NCBI RefSeq assembly: GCF_004366075.1
Contig: NZ_SODU01000006.1
Coordinates: forward strand, 62,001-126,000
Source of the DNA: Kribbella pratensis
GTDB lineage: Bacteria > Actinomycetota > Actinomycetes > Propionibacteriales > Kribbellaceae
Direction of reading: 5' to 3'
DNA length: 64,000 nucleotides
The notes below the pieces were generated by a model. It saw only the letters and a program-made list of their open reading frames with translations. It was not told the DNA's origin and searched no databases. The position numbers and the translations under genes were made by a program. Positions 26,210-34,617 of this stretch are shown piece after piece. Numbering within the stretch: position 1 is the stretch's first letter; every line of letters begins with the position of its first letter.

Positions 26210-27265
26210 CTACCGGCCCTGCGCAGGGCCGGTGACGAAGCCGAGGCGGTCGTAGACCCGGGCCAGTGTCGGCTCGGTGACCGCGCGGGCTCGCTCGGCG
26301 CCTCGGGCGAGGATCGCGTCCAGTTGGGCCTTGTCGTCGAGGTAGGTCAGCGTCTTCTCGCGGAACGGGGTGACGAACTCGACCACCACGTCGGCGAGGT
26401 CCTTCTTGAAGTCGCCGTACCCGCGGCCGGCGTACTCGTCCTCGAGCTCGCTGATCTTGCGGCCGGTGAGCGCCGAGTAGATGGTCAGCAGGTTGGCGAC
26501 GCCGGGCTTGTTCTCCTGGTCGAAGATCACGTCGCGGCCGGAGTCGGTGACCGCGGACCGGATCTTCTTCGCGCTCGCCTTCGGGTCGTCCAGCAGGTCG
26601 ATGATCCCGGCCGGCGAGGAGCCGGACTTGCTCATCTTCGAGCTCGGGTCCTGCAGGTCGAAGATCTTCGCGGTCTCCTTGACGATGTACGGCTCGGGCA
26701 GCCGGAACGTCTTGCCGAACCGGTGGTTGAAGCGCTGCGCCAGGTCACGGGTCAGCTCGACGTGCTGGCGCTGGTCCTCGCCGACCGGGACGCGGTCGGC
26801 CTGGTAGACGAGGATGTCGGCGGCCTGCAGGATCGGGTACGTGAACAGGCCGACGGTGGCGCGGTCGGCGCCGCCCTTCGCGGTCTTGTCCTTGAACTGC
26901 GTCATCCGGCCGGCCTCGCCCATCCCGGTGATGCAGGACATCACCCAGGCGAGCTGCGCGTGCTCGGGCACGTGCGACTGGACGAACAGGGTGGACCGCT
27001 CCGGGTCGATCCCGGCCGCGAGCAACTGCGCCGCGGACCGGCGGGTGCGGTCGCGGAGGGCCTTCGGGTCGTACTCCACGGTGATCGCGTGCAGGTCGAC
27101 GACGCAGTAGAACGCGTCGTGGTCGTCCTGCAGGGCCACCCACTGCCGCAGCGCGCCGAGGTAGTTGCCGAAGTGGAAGGAGTCCGCCGTCGGCTGGATC
27201 CCGGAAAGCACCCGAGGGCGCCGCTGGGAACCGGCTGCGGAGGGGTCAGACGCAGCTTGGGACAT
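26210..27265 (-). CDS. trpS: Tryptophanyl-tRNA synthetase
   Basis: A 351-aa class Ic aminoacyl-tRNA synthetase charging tRNA-Trp. The HIGH-like motif is HFGNYLGAL (about 31-39) and KMSKS is SSKMSKSGSS. GIQPTADSFHFGN, GEDQRQHVELTRDLAQRFN and ILQAADILVYQ are typical of TrpRS. The first 18 residues are a variable extension. First gene of a three-gene minus-strand unit. No T-box or attenuator-like leader is evident in the short upstream region. Confidence 0.96.
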   Translation of the reverse strand: MSQAASDPSAAGSQRRPRVLSGIQPTADSFHFGNYLGALRQWVALQDDHDAFYCVVDLHAITVEYDPKALRDRTRRSAAQLLAAGIDPERSTLFVQSHVPEHAQLAWVMSCITGMGEAGRMTQFKDKTAKGGADRATVGLFTYPILQAADILVYQADRVPVGEDQRQHVELTRDLAQRFNHRFGKTFRLPEPYIVKETAKIFDLQDPSSKMSKSGSSPAGIIDLLDDPKASAKKIRSAVTDSGRDVIFDQENKPGVANLLTIYSALTGRKISELEDEYAGRGYGDFKKDLADVVVEFVTPFREKTLTYLDDKAQLDAILARGAERARAVTEPTLARVYDRLGFVTGPAQGR

Positions 27266-27422
27266 GGACCCGATTCTGCCAGCGTGCGAAGTTCAACTCA
27301 CACCCGGGCGGGTCCGTCCAGTCATAAGCCCACCACTATGAGTACGCCTCGCTTCGCTCGGCGGAGGTTGGAAGGGCGGCGTCACCCCCCGGGGGCGGCG
27401 GCGGTCGGGCATAGGCGCCCAG

Positions 27423-27827
27423 TCACCAGGACCAGCCGCGGGCGGCCAGTTCCTGCTCTTCCTGCCAGCGTTTCTCTTCGGAGCGTTTCTGCTCGGCCTC
27501 CCCCGGGCAGCCGGCCAGCCGGCAGGCCTCGTCGAGAAGATCGTCGTACGCCGCCTCGAGGGCCATCAGGCGATGCGCGCGGGCGTAGACCTGGGGCGCG
27601 GACTCGATCCGCCGGATCTTGCCGGCCAGGTACCCCAGGCGGGTCTGCAGCCAGAGCGTGTCGAACGGATCCGGGTCCGGGACCGGATGCCGGTGCAGCC
27701 GGGCCGCCAACCGCGCCGTACGCCGCTGGAGGCTGCGCCGCAACCCTGACGGCGGCGGATTCGGCAGCAGGAGGTTCAGGAGGACGCACAGCAGCAAGAA
27801 CAGGACCGCCGCTGCCAGCCATACCAT
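27423..27827 (-). CDS. Small membrane-anchored protein of unknown function
   Basis: A 134-aa protein with one N-terminal membrane helix (VWLAAAVLFLLLCVLLNLLLP) and a hydrophilic, probably helical cytoplasmic region rich in Arg and Glu (LGYLAGKIRRIESAPQVYARAHRLMALEAAYDDLLDEACRLAG, then EQKRSEEKRWQEEQELAARGW). I do not recognise the family. ATG 27827 is chosen over GTG 27836. The ribosome site GGGGGTG lies in the loop of a hairpin that ends one base before the ATG. It follows the siderophore-binding gene by 55 bp on the same strand. Confidence 0.6.
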   Translation of the reverse strand: MVWLAAAVLFLLLCVLLNLLLPNPPPSGLRRSLQRRTARLAARLHRHPVPDPDPFDTLWLQTRLGYLAGKIRRIESAPQVYARAHRLMALEAAYDDLLDEACRLAGCPGEAEQKRSEEKRWQEEQELAARGWSW

Positions 27828-27848
27828 CGCTCTCACCCCCTTAGAGCG
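27828..27848 (-). promoter_or_regulatory. Hairpin presenting the ribosome site in its loop
   Basis: In the minus-strand mRNA a perfect 6-bp stem (CGCUCU/AGAGCG) closes a 9-nt loop AAGGGGGUG and ends at the base before the AUG. The G-run is the only ribosome site, so folding or pairing of this loop would directly affect translation. Confidence 0.55.
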
Positions 27849-27882
27849 TACGGCGAACCAGCCGCCTCAGGCGACGGTGTTT

Positions 27883-28890
27883 TTACGCGTTCGTCGCCGG
27901 ATTCCCGTCCACCGCGGCTGCCAGCTTCGGCACCAGTTGGTCGAGCACGATCGGCAGGCTGAGGACCGACACGAAGCTGGTCGCGCCGTACAGCTGGTCG
28001 TCGTAGTCCTCCTCGATGAACACCTCCCGCCCCTCGCTCCGAACCTTCAAGTTCTTGTAGAGCGGGTCCGCCTTCAGCTTCGCCGTACCGCCCTTGCTCG
28101 GGAACCAGACCACCGTCTGCTGGTCGAGCAGCGAGATCCGCTCCGCGCTGAGGTTCCCGCCGAACTTGTCGCCGATCACCTTGTCCAGCCCGGCCGGCAG
28201 CACGAACCCGAAGTCGGTCAGCATCCGCGACCGCGGATCCTGCGTGCCGTAGATGAAGTAGCCCTCGTACGGCGAGGCCATCAACGCCGTCTTGCCCTTG
28301 AACTCGGGATGCTGCGCGCGCACCTCGGAGAACCGCGCCTCGATCCCCTTCACGAGCTCGTCGGCCTGCGCCGCCTTCCCGACCGCCTGCCCGACCGTCC
28401 GCGCGACGACCTGCCAGGACACGCCCCAGTCCGGTACTCCGGGCGGCTGCGCGACCGTCGGCGCGATCGCGGTCAGCTTCTTGTAGTCGTCCGCCGTGAT
28501 CCCGGCGTACAGCCCGATGATCAGGTCCGGCTGCAACGCCGCGATCTTCTCGAACTGCAGGCCGTCCTTGTCGCTCAGCACCTGCGGTACGGCGCCCTCG
28601 CCGAGTTTCGCCTTCGCCCACGGGAACAACGCGCCCGGCTTCTCCCCGAACCACTCGGTCGTCGCCACCGGTACGACGCCGAGCGCGAGCAGCGCGTCCT
28701 GCTCGACCAGGCCGACCGTCACCACCCGCTGCGGGGCCTGCTTGACCACGGTGTCGCCGTACTTGTTCTTGATCGTCACCGGGAAGGCGCCGCCCTGTTC
28801 ATTCGCTCCCTGCGGCGCTTCGTCGTTCCCGCTTCCGCACCCGGTCAGGGCGAGCAAGAGTATGGCCAGGAACACCAGCTGGCGGCGCAT
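27883..28890 (-). CDS. Iron-siderophore ABC transporter substrate-binding lipoprotein
   Basis: A 335-aa extracellular lipoprotein. The signal peptide ends with LTGC (lipobox, Cys18), followed by a periplasmic-binding fold of the FecB/FepB type: RVVTVGLVEQDALLALGVVPVATTEWFGEKPGALFPWAKAKLG and LQPDLIIGLYAGIT. It captures ferric siderophores for a permease that is not encoded next to it. A strong IdeR/DmdR-type iron box (28912-28930) lies 22 bp before the ATG, so expression should rise under iron limitation. Confidence 0.93.
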   Translation of the reverse strand: MRRQLVFLAILLLALTGCGSGNDEAPQGANEQGGAFPVTIKNKYGDTVVKQAPQRVVTVGLVEQDALLALGVVPVATTEWFGEKPGALFPWAKAKLGEGAVPQVLSDKDGLQFEKIAALQPDLIIGLYAGITADDYKKLTAIAPTVAQPPGVPDWGVSWQVVARTVGQAVGKAAQADELVKGIEARFSEVRAQHPEFKGKTALMASPYEGYFIYGTQDPRSRMLTDFGFVLPAGLDKVIGDKFGGNLSAERISLLDQQTVVWFPSKGGTAKLKADPLYKNLKVRSEGREVFIEEDYDDQLYGATSFVSVLSLPIVLDQLVPKLAAAVDGNPATNA

Positions 28891-28911
28891 GGAGACCTCA
28901 CAAGGACTAGG

Positions 28912-28930
28912 TTAGGTTGCCCTAACCTAA
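28912..28930 (-). promoter_or_regulatory. IdeR/DmdR-type iron box
   Basis: TTAGGTTGCCCTAACCTAA agrees closely with the actinobacterial IdeR/DtxR operator TTAGGTTAGSCTAACCTAA and sits inside a longer palindrome (about 28908-28935, CTAGGTTAGG with CCTAACCTAG). It is placed immediately upstream of the siderophore-binding lipoprotein gene and overlaps its likely promoter. Iron-loaded repressor bound here would silence the gene. Confidence 0.92.
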
Positions 28931-28938
28931 CCTAGATC

Positions 28939-30282
28939 TCAGTCCCGGTGGTACTTCGTGACCGCGTTGTCCTGTTTGAGCTTGTCGGCCGCGGCCTGGA
29001 TCCGCGCGGTCCACTCAGACTGCGCCAGACCGCCGGCCATGAACTGCCCGGTCGCCGCCGCGGCCGCGTTCGCGAACTCCGGGTACCAGTCGTCGAAGTA
29101 CCACGTGATGAGCTGATCCCCCGCCGACGCCAGCAGGTCGCGGGCCGAGCTGAGCGCCGTACTCATCTCCAGCCCGTCGGCCGCCCCGCGGACGATGGTG
29201 AGCTGACTGGACTCCGAGGTGACCTGCGCCGCGACGTCCGCCGACAGCAACGCCCGCAGGTACTCGAGCCCGCCGGCCTTGTTCTTCGCCTTCTCCGGCA
29301 CCAGGAACGGCGCGGTCGCCGCGACGTGCAGCCCACTGGCGAGCGCGGGCGACGTGTCCAGCGCCGGTACGGCGAACATCGTCAGCGCGAAGTCCTGCGG
29401 GACCAGGCCCTTCATCTCGTTCTCGAGCCAGTTGCCGCACGGCAGCATCCCGACCTTGGAGGCGAGAAGGCGTTTCTGCGACCCGATGTGGTCGTAGTCC
29501 GCGGTCCCCGGGGCGAGCAGCCCGCGCTTGCTCAGCTCACCGACCGCCTTGATCGCCTTGGTGACGCTCTCGTCCGTCCAGGCGCCGTCGTCGAGGTTGT
29601 CGATCCGCTTCACCACGTCCGGGCCACCGGTCTTTGCGGCCAGCGTGAGCACCAGTTCCAGCAGGTAGTACGGGTGCGTGCCGGCGTACATGAACGGGCC
29701 GAGCCCGGCCGCCTTCATATCGGTGCCGAGGGCAAGCAGATCGGACCAGGTACGCGGCACTTCCCAGCCGTTGCGCTGGAAGAGGCTGGCCGAGTACCAG
29801 ATCCCGTAGACGCTCGCGATGTAGTTGACGGTGCGCTGCGCCCCGTCGTACCGGCCGAAGTTCAGCATGTCCGGCAGCAGTTGGTCCTTGACCGCCGCGG
29901 ACTGGTTGTCCCAGGACGGTGCGTCGAGCAACTGCTGCAGGTCGGTCAGCTGACCTTCCTTGACCAAGCGGCCGAGCTTCAGCGCGTCGTCCCCGGTGCT
30001 GAGCACCACGTCGGGCGGGTTGCCCGCGGCGAACCGGGGCAGCAACTGGGCGGACAGTTGCGTGGTCACCTTCGGCGTGACGGCGGCGGCCGCGTACTTC
30101 TTGCGGTACGCCGCCGCCGCGAATCCGCCGTACTCGTCACCGATGACCAGGTCGACCGGAGCGCTCCCGTCCACGGTGAACGGGTTGTCCTTCGACACAG
30201 GCGGCGCGACCGGCTCGCTGGTGCAGCCGCTCAGGACCGCACCGGCCAACGCGCCCTGCAACAAAGTCCGCCGTCTCAGCAT
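28939..30282 (-). CDS. Carbohydrate ABC transporter substrate-binding lipoprotein (second of operon)
   Basis: A 447-aa sugar-binding lipoprotein (SBP family 1). The RRRTLLQGALAGAVLSGC N-terminus combines a twin-arginine-like start with a lipobox. The body (VDLVIGDEYGGFAAAAYRKKYAAAAVTPKVTTQLSAQLLPRFAAGNPPDVVLS...YGIWYSASLFQRNGWEVPRTWSDLL) is clearly paralogous to the NgcE-like protein at 32183-33601. It lies 9 bp beyond the NgcG-like permease gene, so one permease pair is flanked by two different binding proteins. It may widen the substrate range. Confidence 0.88.
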   Translation of the reverse strand: MLRRRTLLQGALAGAVLSGCTSEPVAPPVSKDNPFTVDGSAPVDLVIGDEYGGFAAAAYRKKYAAAAVTPKVTTQLSAQLLPRFAAGNPPDVVLSTGDDALKLGRLVKEGQLTDLQQLLDAPSWDNQSAAVKDQLLPDMLNFGRYDGAQRTVNYIASVYGIWYSASLFQRNGWEVPRTWSDLLALGTDMKAAGLGPFMYAGTHPYYLLELVLTLAAKTGGPDVVKRIDNLDDGAWTDESVTKAIKAVGELSKRGLLAPGTADYDHIGSQKRLLASKVGMLPCGNWLENEMKGLVPQDFALTMFAVPALDTSPALASGLHVAATAPFLVPEKAKNKAGGLEYLRALLSADVAAQVTSESSQLTIVRGAADGLEMSTALSSARDLLASAGDQLITWYFDDWYPEFANAAAAATGQFMAGGLAQSEWTARIQAAADKLKQDNAVTKYHRD

Positions 30283-30294
30283 CACCGCAGGCTA

Positions 30295-31188
30295 TTACTT
30301 CACGCCTCCGGCGGTCACGGAGACCTGCAACTGACGCTGGAAGATGATGTAGACCACCAGAACCGGCGCCACCGTGATCACCACGGCCGCGAACAGAGCA
30401 CCGAAGTCCACCGCATAGCCGGCTTGCGATGCGAACGAGGCCATGCCCTGCGAGAGCACGTAGTTCTTCGAGTCGGTGTTCAGGGCGACGGGAAGCAGGA
30501 ACTGGTTCCACAACCCCAGGAAGTTGAAGATGGCGACCGACGCCATCCCCGGCCGCGCCATCGGCAGCATCACCGAGAAGAACGTGCGCCACTCACCGGC
30601 GCCGTCGATCTGCGCCGCCTCGTAGATCTCACCCGGCAGCGCCTTGAAGAAGCTGTGCAGGAAGAACACGGTGAACGGCAGCGCGAACGCGACATAGGTG
30701 ACGATCAACCCGGGCAACGTGTTGAGCAACGAGAGGTTCTTCAGCACGAAGAACAGCGGCACGATCGCCAGGAAGACCGGGAACGTCAGCCCGGCCAGCA
30801 TGGAGTAGTAGATCAGCCGGTTGCCGGGGAACGTGAACCTGGCCAGCACGTACGCGCACATCGCCCCCAGGATCATCACCAGCACCAGCGCGACGCCGAC
30901 GACGATCACCGTGTTCGCGAAGTAGCGACCGATGCCGGCCGTCGTCCAGGCGTTGGCGTAGTTCTCGAATCGCAGCTTGCCCGGCAGCGACAGCGGGTTG
31001 CCCAGGACCTCCTGCGTCGACTTGAACGAGGACAGCAGCGTCCACACCAGCGGCAGGATCACCAGCAGCGACCACAGGATCAGCGCGAGGTGGGCGGTCG
31101 TGGCCACACCCCTGCCCTCCGGGGCCCGCTGGCGAGGCGCGCGGGACGCGGCCACGGGCTCGGCCCGGTCGGCGGTGGTTGTCGTCAT
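30295..31188 (-). CDS. Sugar ABC transporter permease (NgcG/MalG type)
   Basis: A 297-aa inner-membrane permease with six predicted helices and the EAA loop near the C-terminal third (EIYEAAQIDGAGEWRTFFSVMLPMARP), which contacts the ATPase. No ATPase gene is in the window; such actinobacterial sugar porters usually share a multitasking MsiK ATPase. The ATG overlaps the stop of the partner permease by 4 bp (ATGA). Together with the partner and the NgcE-like binding protein it probably imports N-acetylglucosamine or chitobiose. Confidence 0.9.
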   Translation of the reverse strand: MTTTTADRAEPVAASRAPRQRAPEGRGVATTAHLALILWSLLVILPLVWTLLSSFKSTQEVLGNPLSLPGKLRFENYANAWTTAGIGRYFANTVIVVGVALVLVMILGAMCAYVLARFTFPGNRLIYYSMLAGLTFPVFLAIVPLFFVLKNLSLLNTLPGLIVTYVAFALPFTVFFLHSFFKALPGEIYEAAQIDGAGEWRTFFSVMLPMARPGMASVAIFNFLGLWNQFLLPVALNTDSKNYVLSQGMASFASQAGYAVDFGALFAAVVITVAPVLVVYIIFQRQLQVSVTAGGVK

Positions 31189-32186
31189 CGGCGTTCCTTC
31201 ACTTTCCGCTCCCGGCCGCCGGTCAGGGCGTTCACGGTGAAGACCACGAGCGCGAACAGCATCGTCACCGCGGCCAGGATCACGCCCATCGCCGTCGAGT
31301 AGCCGAACTGCCCCTTGGTGAAGGCCGTGGTGAACAGTTGCTGGGGCATGACCAGGGTCGAGTTCTGCGGCCCGCCACCGGGGTTCAGCGCCTGCATGTA
31401 GACGAAGGCGTCGAGGGCGGCGATGCCGAGATAGATGTACGCCGTCTGCACGTTGTCCCGGATCAGCGGCACGGTCAGCGACACCGCCGTACGGAACCGG
31501 CCGGCGCCGTCGATCCGGGCGGCCTCGAACACCTCGGGGTCGATGCCCCGGATGGCGGCGATGAACAGCACCATGTAGAAGCCGACAAAACCCCAGATCA
31601 TCACGAACATCGAGGCCGGCATGGCGGTCCGCGCATCACCGAGCCACGCGTAGTTCTCGAACTGGTGCAGCCCGATCTTCGACAGCACCGCGTCCAGCAC
31701 GCCCGAGCCCGGTGTGAACACCTGGGCCCAGATCAGGCCGATCACGATCGCGGGGATCACGTACGGGAAGAACGAGACGATCCGGTAGAAGCCGGAGTTG
31801 CGCAGTCCGCGGACGGTCCCGGTGCCCGAGCCGCCGATCGTCACCAGCGTGGCGAGGGCCAGCGCCAGCAAGATCGTCACGATCGGCACGACGATCGCGA
31901 GCAGGATGTTGTTGCGCACGGCCTTCAGGAAGATGTCGTCGTGGAACAGCTTGACGTAGTTGTCGAAGCCGACGAAGTTCTGCCCCGAACTGAACCCGGA
32001 CCAGTCGGTCAGCGAGTAGTACAGCGCCTGCACGAACGGCGAGACCACGAAGATCACGAAGACCGCCAGCGGCAGGCCGAGGAACACGACCATGAAGCTG
32101 GCCCGGTCGAAGGTCAGTGGCCGGCGGCGCCGGGTGACGGACCGCTTCGGTCCGCCTCCCGGCACAGCCTCTGGTGTCACGGTCAC
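31185..32186 (-). CDS. Sugar ABC transporter permease (NgcF/MalF type)
   Basis: A 333-aa permease with about six membrane helices; the EAA loop is PEVFEAARIDGAGRFRTAVSLTVPLIRD. The GTG at 32186 overlaps the stop of the binding-protein gene (GTGA), which fixes the start; the frame is open much further upstream only because of the GC-rich antisense bias. It couples to the 30295 permease through a 4-bp overlap. Confidence 0.9.
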   Translation of the reverse strand: MTVTPEAVPGGGPKRSVTRRRRPLTFDRASFMVVFLGLPLAVFVIFVVSPFVQALYYSLTDWSGFSSGQNFVGFDNYVKLFHDDIFLKAVRNNILLAIVVPIVTILLALALATLVTIGGSGTGTVRGLRNSGFYRIVSFFPYVIPAIVIGLIWAQVFTPGSGVLDAVLSKIGLHQFENYAWLGDARTAMPASMFVMIWGFVGFYMVLFIAAIRGIDPEVFEAARIDGAGRFRTAVSLTVPLIRDNVQTAYIYLGIAALDAFVYMQALNPGGGPQNSTLVMPQQLFTTAFTKGQFGYSTAMGVILAAVTMLFALVVFTVNALTGGRERKVKERR

Positions 32187-33601
32187 TTCGTGACCGGGAT
32201 CTTCTTGACGGAGCTGTCGTTGCGCACCTTGTCCATGATCTGCTGCAGGCCCTTGGTCAGGCCCGCCGCGTCCAGCTGTCCGGACAGGAACGAGTTCCAG
32301 ACCACCAGCTGGTCGGTGTTCATGCCGTACAGGCCGAAGACCTGGTAGTCGAAGACGTTGGTACCGGCGGCGTCCAGCATCGCGGTCTGCGACTGCAGCG
32401 CGGTCGAACCGAAGCCGTCGGCTGGCACGAGGCCCTTGACGATCGTCGGCGCCAGCCGGGTCTTGGCGAAGTTGGTCGCCGCCTCTTTGGACAGCATGGC
32501 CCGCAGCAGCTCCTTGCCGCCAGCAACGTTCTTCCCCTTCGACGGGACGATGAACGGCTCGCCGGCCGCGCTCCGCAGGGCCTCGTACGGCAGCTTCGGC
32601 TTGTCGGTGAGCGTGGGCTCCGGGACGCCCTTCATCTGGAACCCGCTCTTGGTGGCCTTCTTCATCTCGTTCTCGATCCACGAGCCCGAGGGGTAGAGGA
32701 TGGCCTGCTGGTCGTTGCTCCACTTCGCCTGCGCGGCGGTGAACTGGGTACCGGCGCCGCCGGGGACGAAGTAGCCGTTCTTGACCATGGTCTCCAGGGC
32801 CTTGAAGATGCCCTGGAACTGCGGCATCGACCAGGTGTTCTCCTTGAGGTTCTCCAGCGCCAGCCGGACCTCGTCGCCACCCTCCTTGATCGCGCCGTCG
32901 ACGGCCATCGTGTGGTAGTAAGTGGCCGCTTCCTTGCCCCAGACGAACAGGTACTTGCCCTTGGCCTTGGCCTTGGCGCCGAGGTCGAGCAGCGCGTCGT
33001 AGGTCTTCGGCGGCTCCCAGCCGTTCTCCTTGAACAGGCTGTCGGAGTACCACAGGCCGTAGATGGTGAGGACGTAGTTCATCGCGACGAACTTGCCGTC
33101 GAAGGTCCCCGGGTTCTTGGCGCCCGGGTACAGGGTGTCGGCGATCTTCGTGCCCTCGTAGTTGTTGGCCTCGAAGACGTCGTCCAGCGTCTCGAGCTGG
33201 TCCAGGATCGTGCCGAAGCCGATCTGGGCCTTGCCGGAGTTGTCGATCAGGTCCGGCGGGTTGCCGCCGACGAAGCGCGGCTGCAACTGCTGGGCGATCT
33301 CGGTGGACGGGGCGACCTTGACCGTCGAGCCCGCGAACTTCTTCTGCACGAGGTTGGCCGCGAACGTCACGTAGTCGTAGCCGTACCCGCCGTTGAAGAT
33401 CACGGCGTCAATGGTTGCCTTGTCCGCCATGCCGAACGGGTTGTCCGCGGTTTTGTCGGCGCCGCCACCGGTGGAACCCTTGTCATCGCTGCCGCTGCCG
33501 GCGCACGCAGCCAGCAGCGTGCTGCCGCCGGTCGCCATCAAGGTGCCGACCGCTGCGCGCTGCAGGAACAGGCGCCGCGACAGGTTGTTGGGAGTGGTCA
33601 T
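32183..33601 (-). CDS. N-acetylglucosamine/chitobiose ABC transporter substrate-binding protein (NgcE-like)
   Basis: A 472-aa binding protein with a twin-arginine signal and lipobox (SRRLFLQRAAVGTLMATGGSTLLAACAGSGSDD, Cys33). The mature part (NGGYGYDYVTFAANLVQKKFAGSTVKVAPSTEIAQQLQPRFVGGNPPDLIDNSG...YGLWYSDSLFKENGWEPPKTYDALL) matches NgcE-type proteins for N-acetylglucosamine and chitobiose. Neighbours support this: an SIS protein upstream, an N-acetylglucosamine kinase divergent, and a chitinase elsewhere in the window. Confidence 0.9.
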   Translation of the reverse strand: MTTPNNLSRRLFLQRAAVGTLMATGGSTLLAACAGSGSDDKGSTGGGADKTADNPFGMADKATIDAVIFNGGYGYDYVTFAANLVQKKFAGSTVKVAPSTEIAQQLQPRFVGGNPPDLIDNSGKAQIGFGTILDQLETLDDVFEANNYEGTKIADTLYPGAKNPGTFDGKFVAMNYVLTIYGLWYSDSLFKENGWEPPKTYDALLDLGAKAKAKGKYLFVWGKEAATYYHTMAVDGAIKEGGDEVRLALENLKENTWSMPQFQGIFKALETMVKNGYFVPGGAGTQFTAAQAKWSNDQQAILYPSGSWIENEMKKATKSGFQMKGVPEPTLTDKPKLPYEALRSAAGEPFIVPSKGKNVAGGKELLRAMLSKEAATNFAKTRLAPTIVKGLVPADGFGSTALQSQTAMLDAAGTNVFDYQVFGLYGMNTDQLVVWNSFLSGQLDAAGLTKGLQQIMDKVRNDSSVKKIPVTK

Positions 33602-33625
33602 TGGTCCCGCCTTCCAAGGAGTGTT

Positions 33626-34408
33626 TCACGCAGTACGCCGGATGCGACCGGCGTACCTTGCTTCAAGGGCATGGTTGTGTTCGTCGCCGCCCGGGATGTT
33701 CGCGGACAGGTACACCGGCGGCGTCTCGCCGGCTTCGGTCATCCGGCGCAGTACCTCGGCAACGAGCAGCTGCGCGATCAGCGCAGCCGTGATGGACGAC
33801 ACCGCGCAAACCTTGCCCGCACCGTCGGGCAGGTCCAGGACCGAGTCGCCGTACGGCGCCTGGTTGTCGAGGACCACGTCCGCGAAGTCGATCAGCTTCT
33901 TGCCGGACGGGTGCCGCGAGTCCATACCGCCGGTGTGCTGCAGCGAGGTGATCGCGATCAGCGGGTGACCGTGCTCCTTGACCACACTCGCGAGCTCGAC
34001 GATCGAGCCGTTCACACCAGAGTTGGAGGCGATCACGAAGAGGTCGCCCTCGCGGGCCGCGGACAGCTCGTAGAGCTTCCGGGAGTACGCCGGGTCGCGC
34101 TCGAGCTCCGCGCTGCGCAGCAGCTCCTTCGGCTCGCCGCCGAGCAGCACCAGGTCGCGCAGGGCGATCCGGTTGGAGGCGATCAGTCCGCCGGCCCGGC
34201 CCGCGATCTCCATCGCGAGGGCCTCGGAGTGGCCGGAGCCGAAGGCCTGGATGACGCCGTTCGCGCGCAGCGACGTGACCATCAGGTCGGCGGCCTGCTG
34301 GATCGGGCCGTCGATCTGGGTGGTGACCGCGGCCAGGATGGGCATCAGCGTTTGAACATACGCCTGTGCGCTCACGCCAGTGGATTCCCCCGTGTTACTG
34401 CTGGCCAT
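33626..34408 (-). CDS. SIS domain sugar-phosphate-binding protein
   Basis: A 260-aa SIS-domain protein, probably a sugar-phosphate isomerase or etherase-like enzyme. GSGHSEALAMEIAGRAGG (about 72-89) and VIASNSGVNGSIVELA (about 150-165) are the two sugar-phosphate loops. The ATG at 34408 follows a GAGGGG-rich stretch; an upstream in-frame start would reach into the promoter region. First gene of the amino-sugar transport operon, 24 bp before the NgcE-like gene, so a role in amino-sugar phosphate processing is likely. Confidence 0.85.
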   Translation of the reverse strand: MASSNTGESTGVSAQAYVQTLMPILAAVTTQIDGPIQQAADLMVTSLRANGVIQAFGSGHSEALAMEIAGRAGGLIASNRIALRDLVLLGGEPKELLRSAELERDPAYSRKLYELSAAREGDLFVIASNSGVNGSIVELASVVKEHGHPLIAITSLQHTGGMDSRHPSGKKLIDFADVVLDNQAPYGDSVLDLPDGAGKVCAVSSITAALIAQLLVAEVLRRMTEAGETPPVYLSANIPGGDEHNHALEARYAGRIRRTA

Positions 34409-34617
34409 CAACGGCCCACCCCTCGACTGATCTGCTCGCCGGCGACACTCCAAGTGCCGACAAATGCGCAAGTTTGCTGTTTGCTGGACAGAACTTTTCT
34501 CAACTCGTAGCTAAAGTCAAGGCTCATTCGTGTGATCTCCCCAGATCGGGACCGTTGCGTAACCTTGTTTGCTTGTGCTTACTTATAGGCTCTTTCGAGC
34601 AGTTTGGAGCATCGCGT

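Noticed and set aside
27384..27410. CCCCCCGGGGG stretch downstream of the 134-aa membrane protein gene as a terminator or G-quadruplex
   Set aside because: A short homopolymer palindrome without loop geometry or flanking arms; expected occasionally at this GC content.
34409..34617. DasR-type (dre) operator between the kinase and the amino-sugar transport operon
   Set aside because: I looked for the ACTGGTCTAGACCAGT-like dyad expected for N-acetylglucosamine regulons and found no acceptable match; only AT-rich promoter-like sequence is visible.
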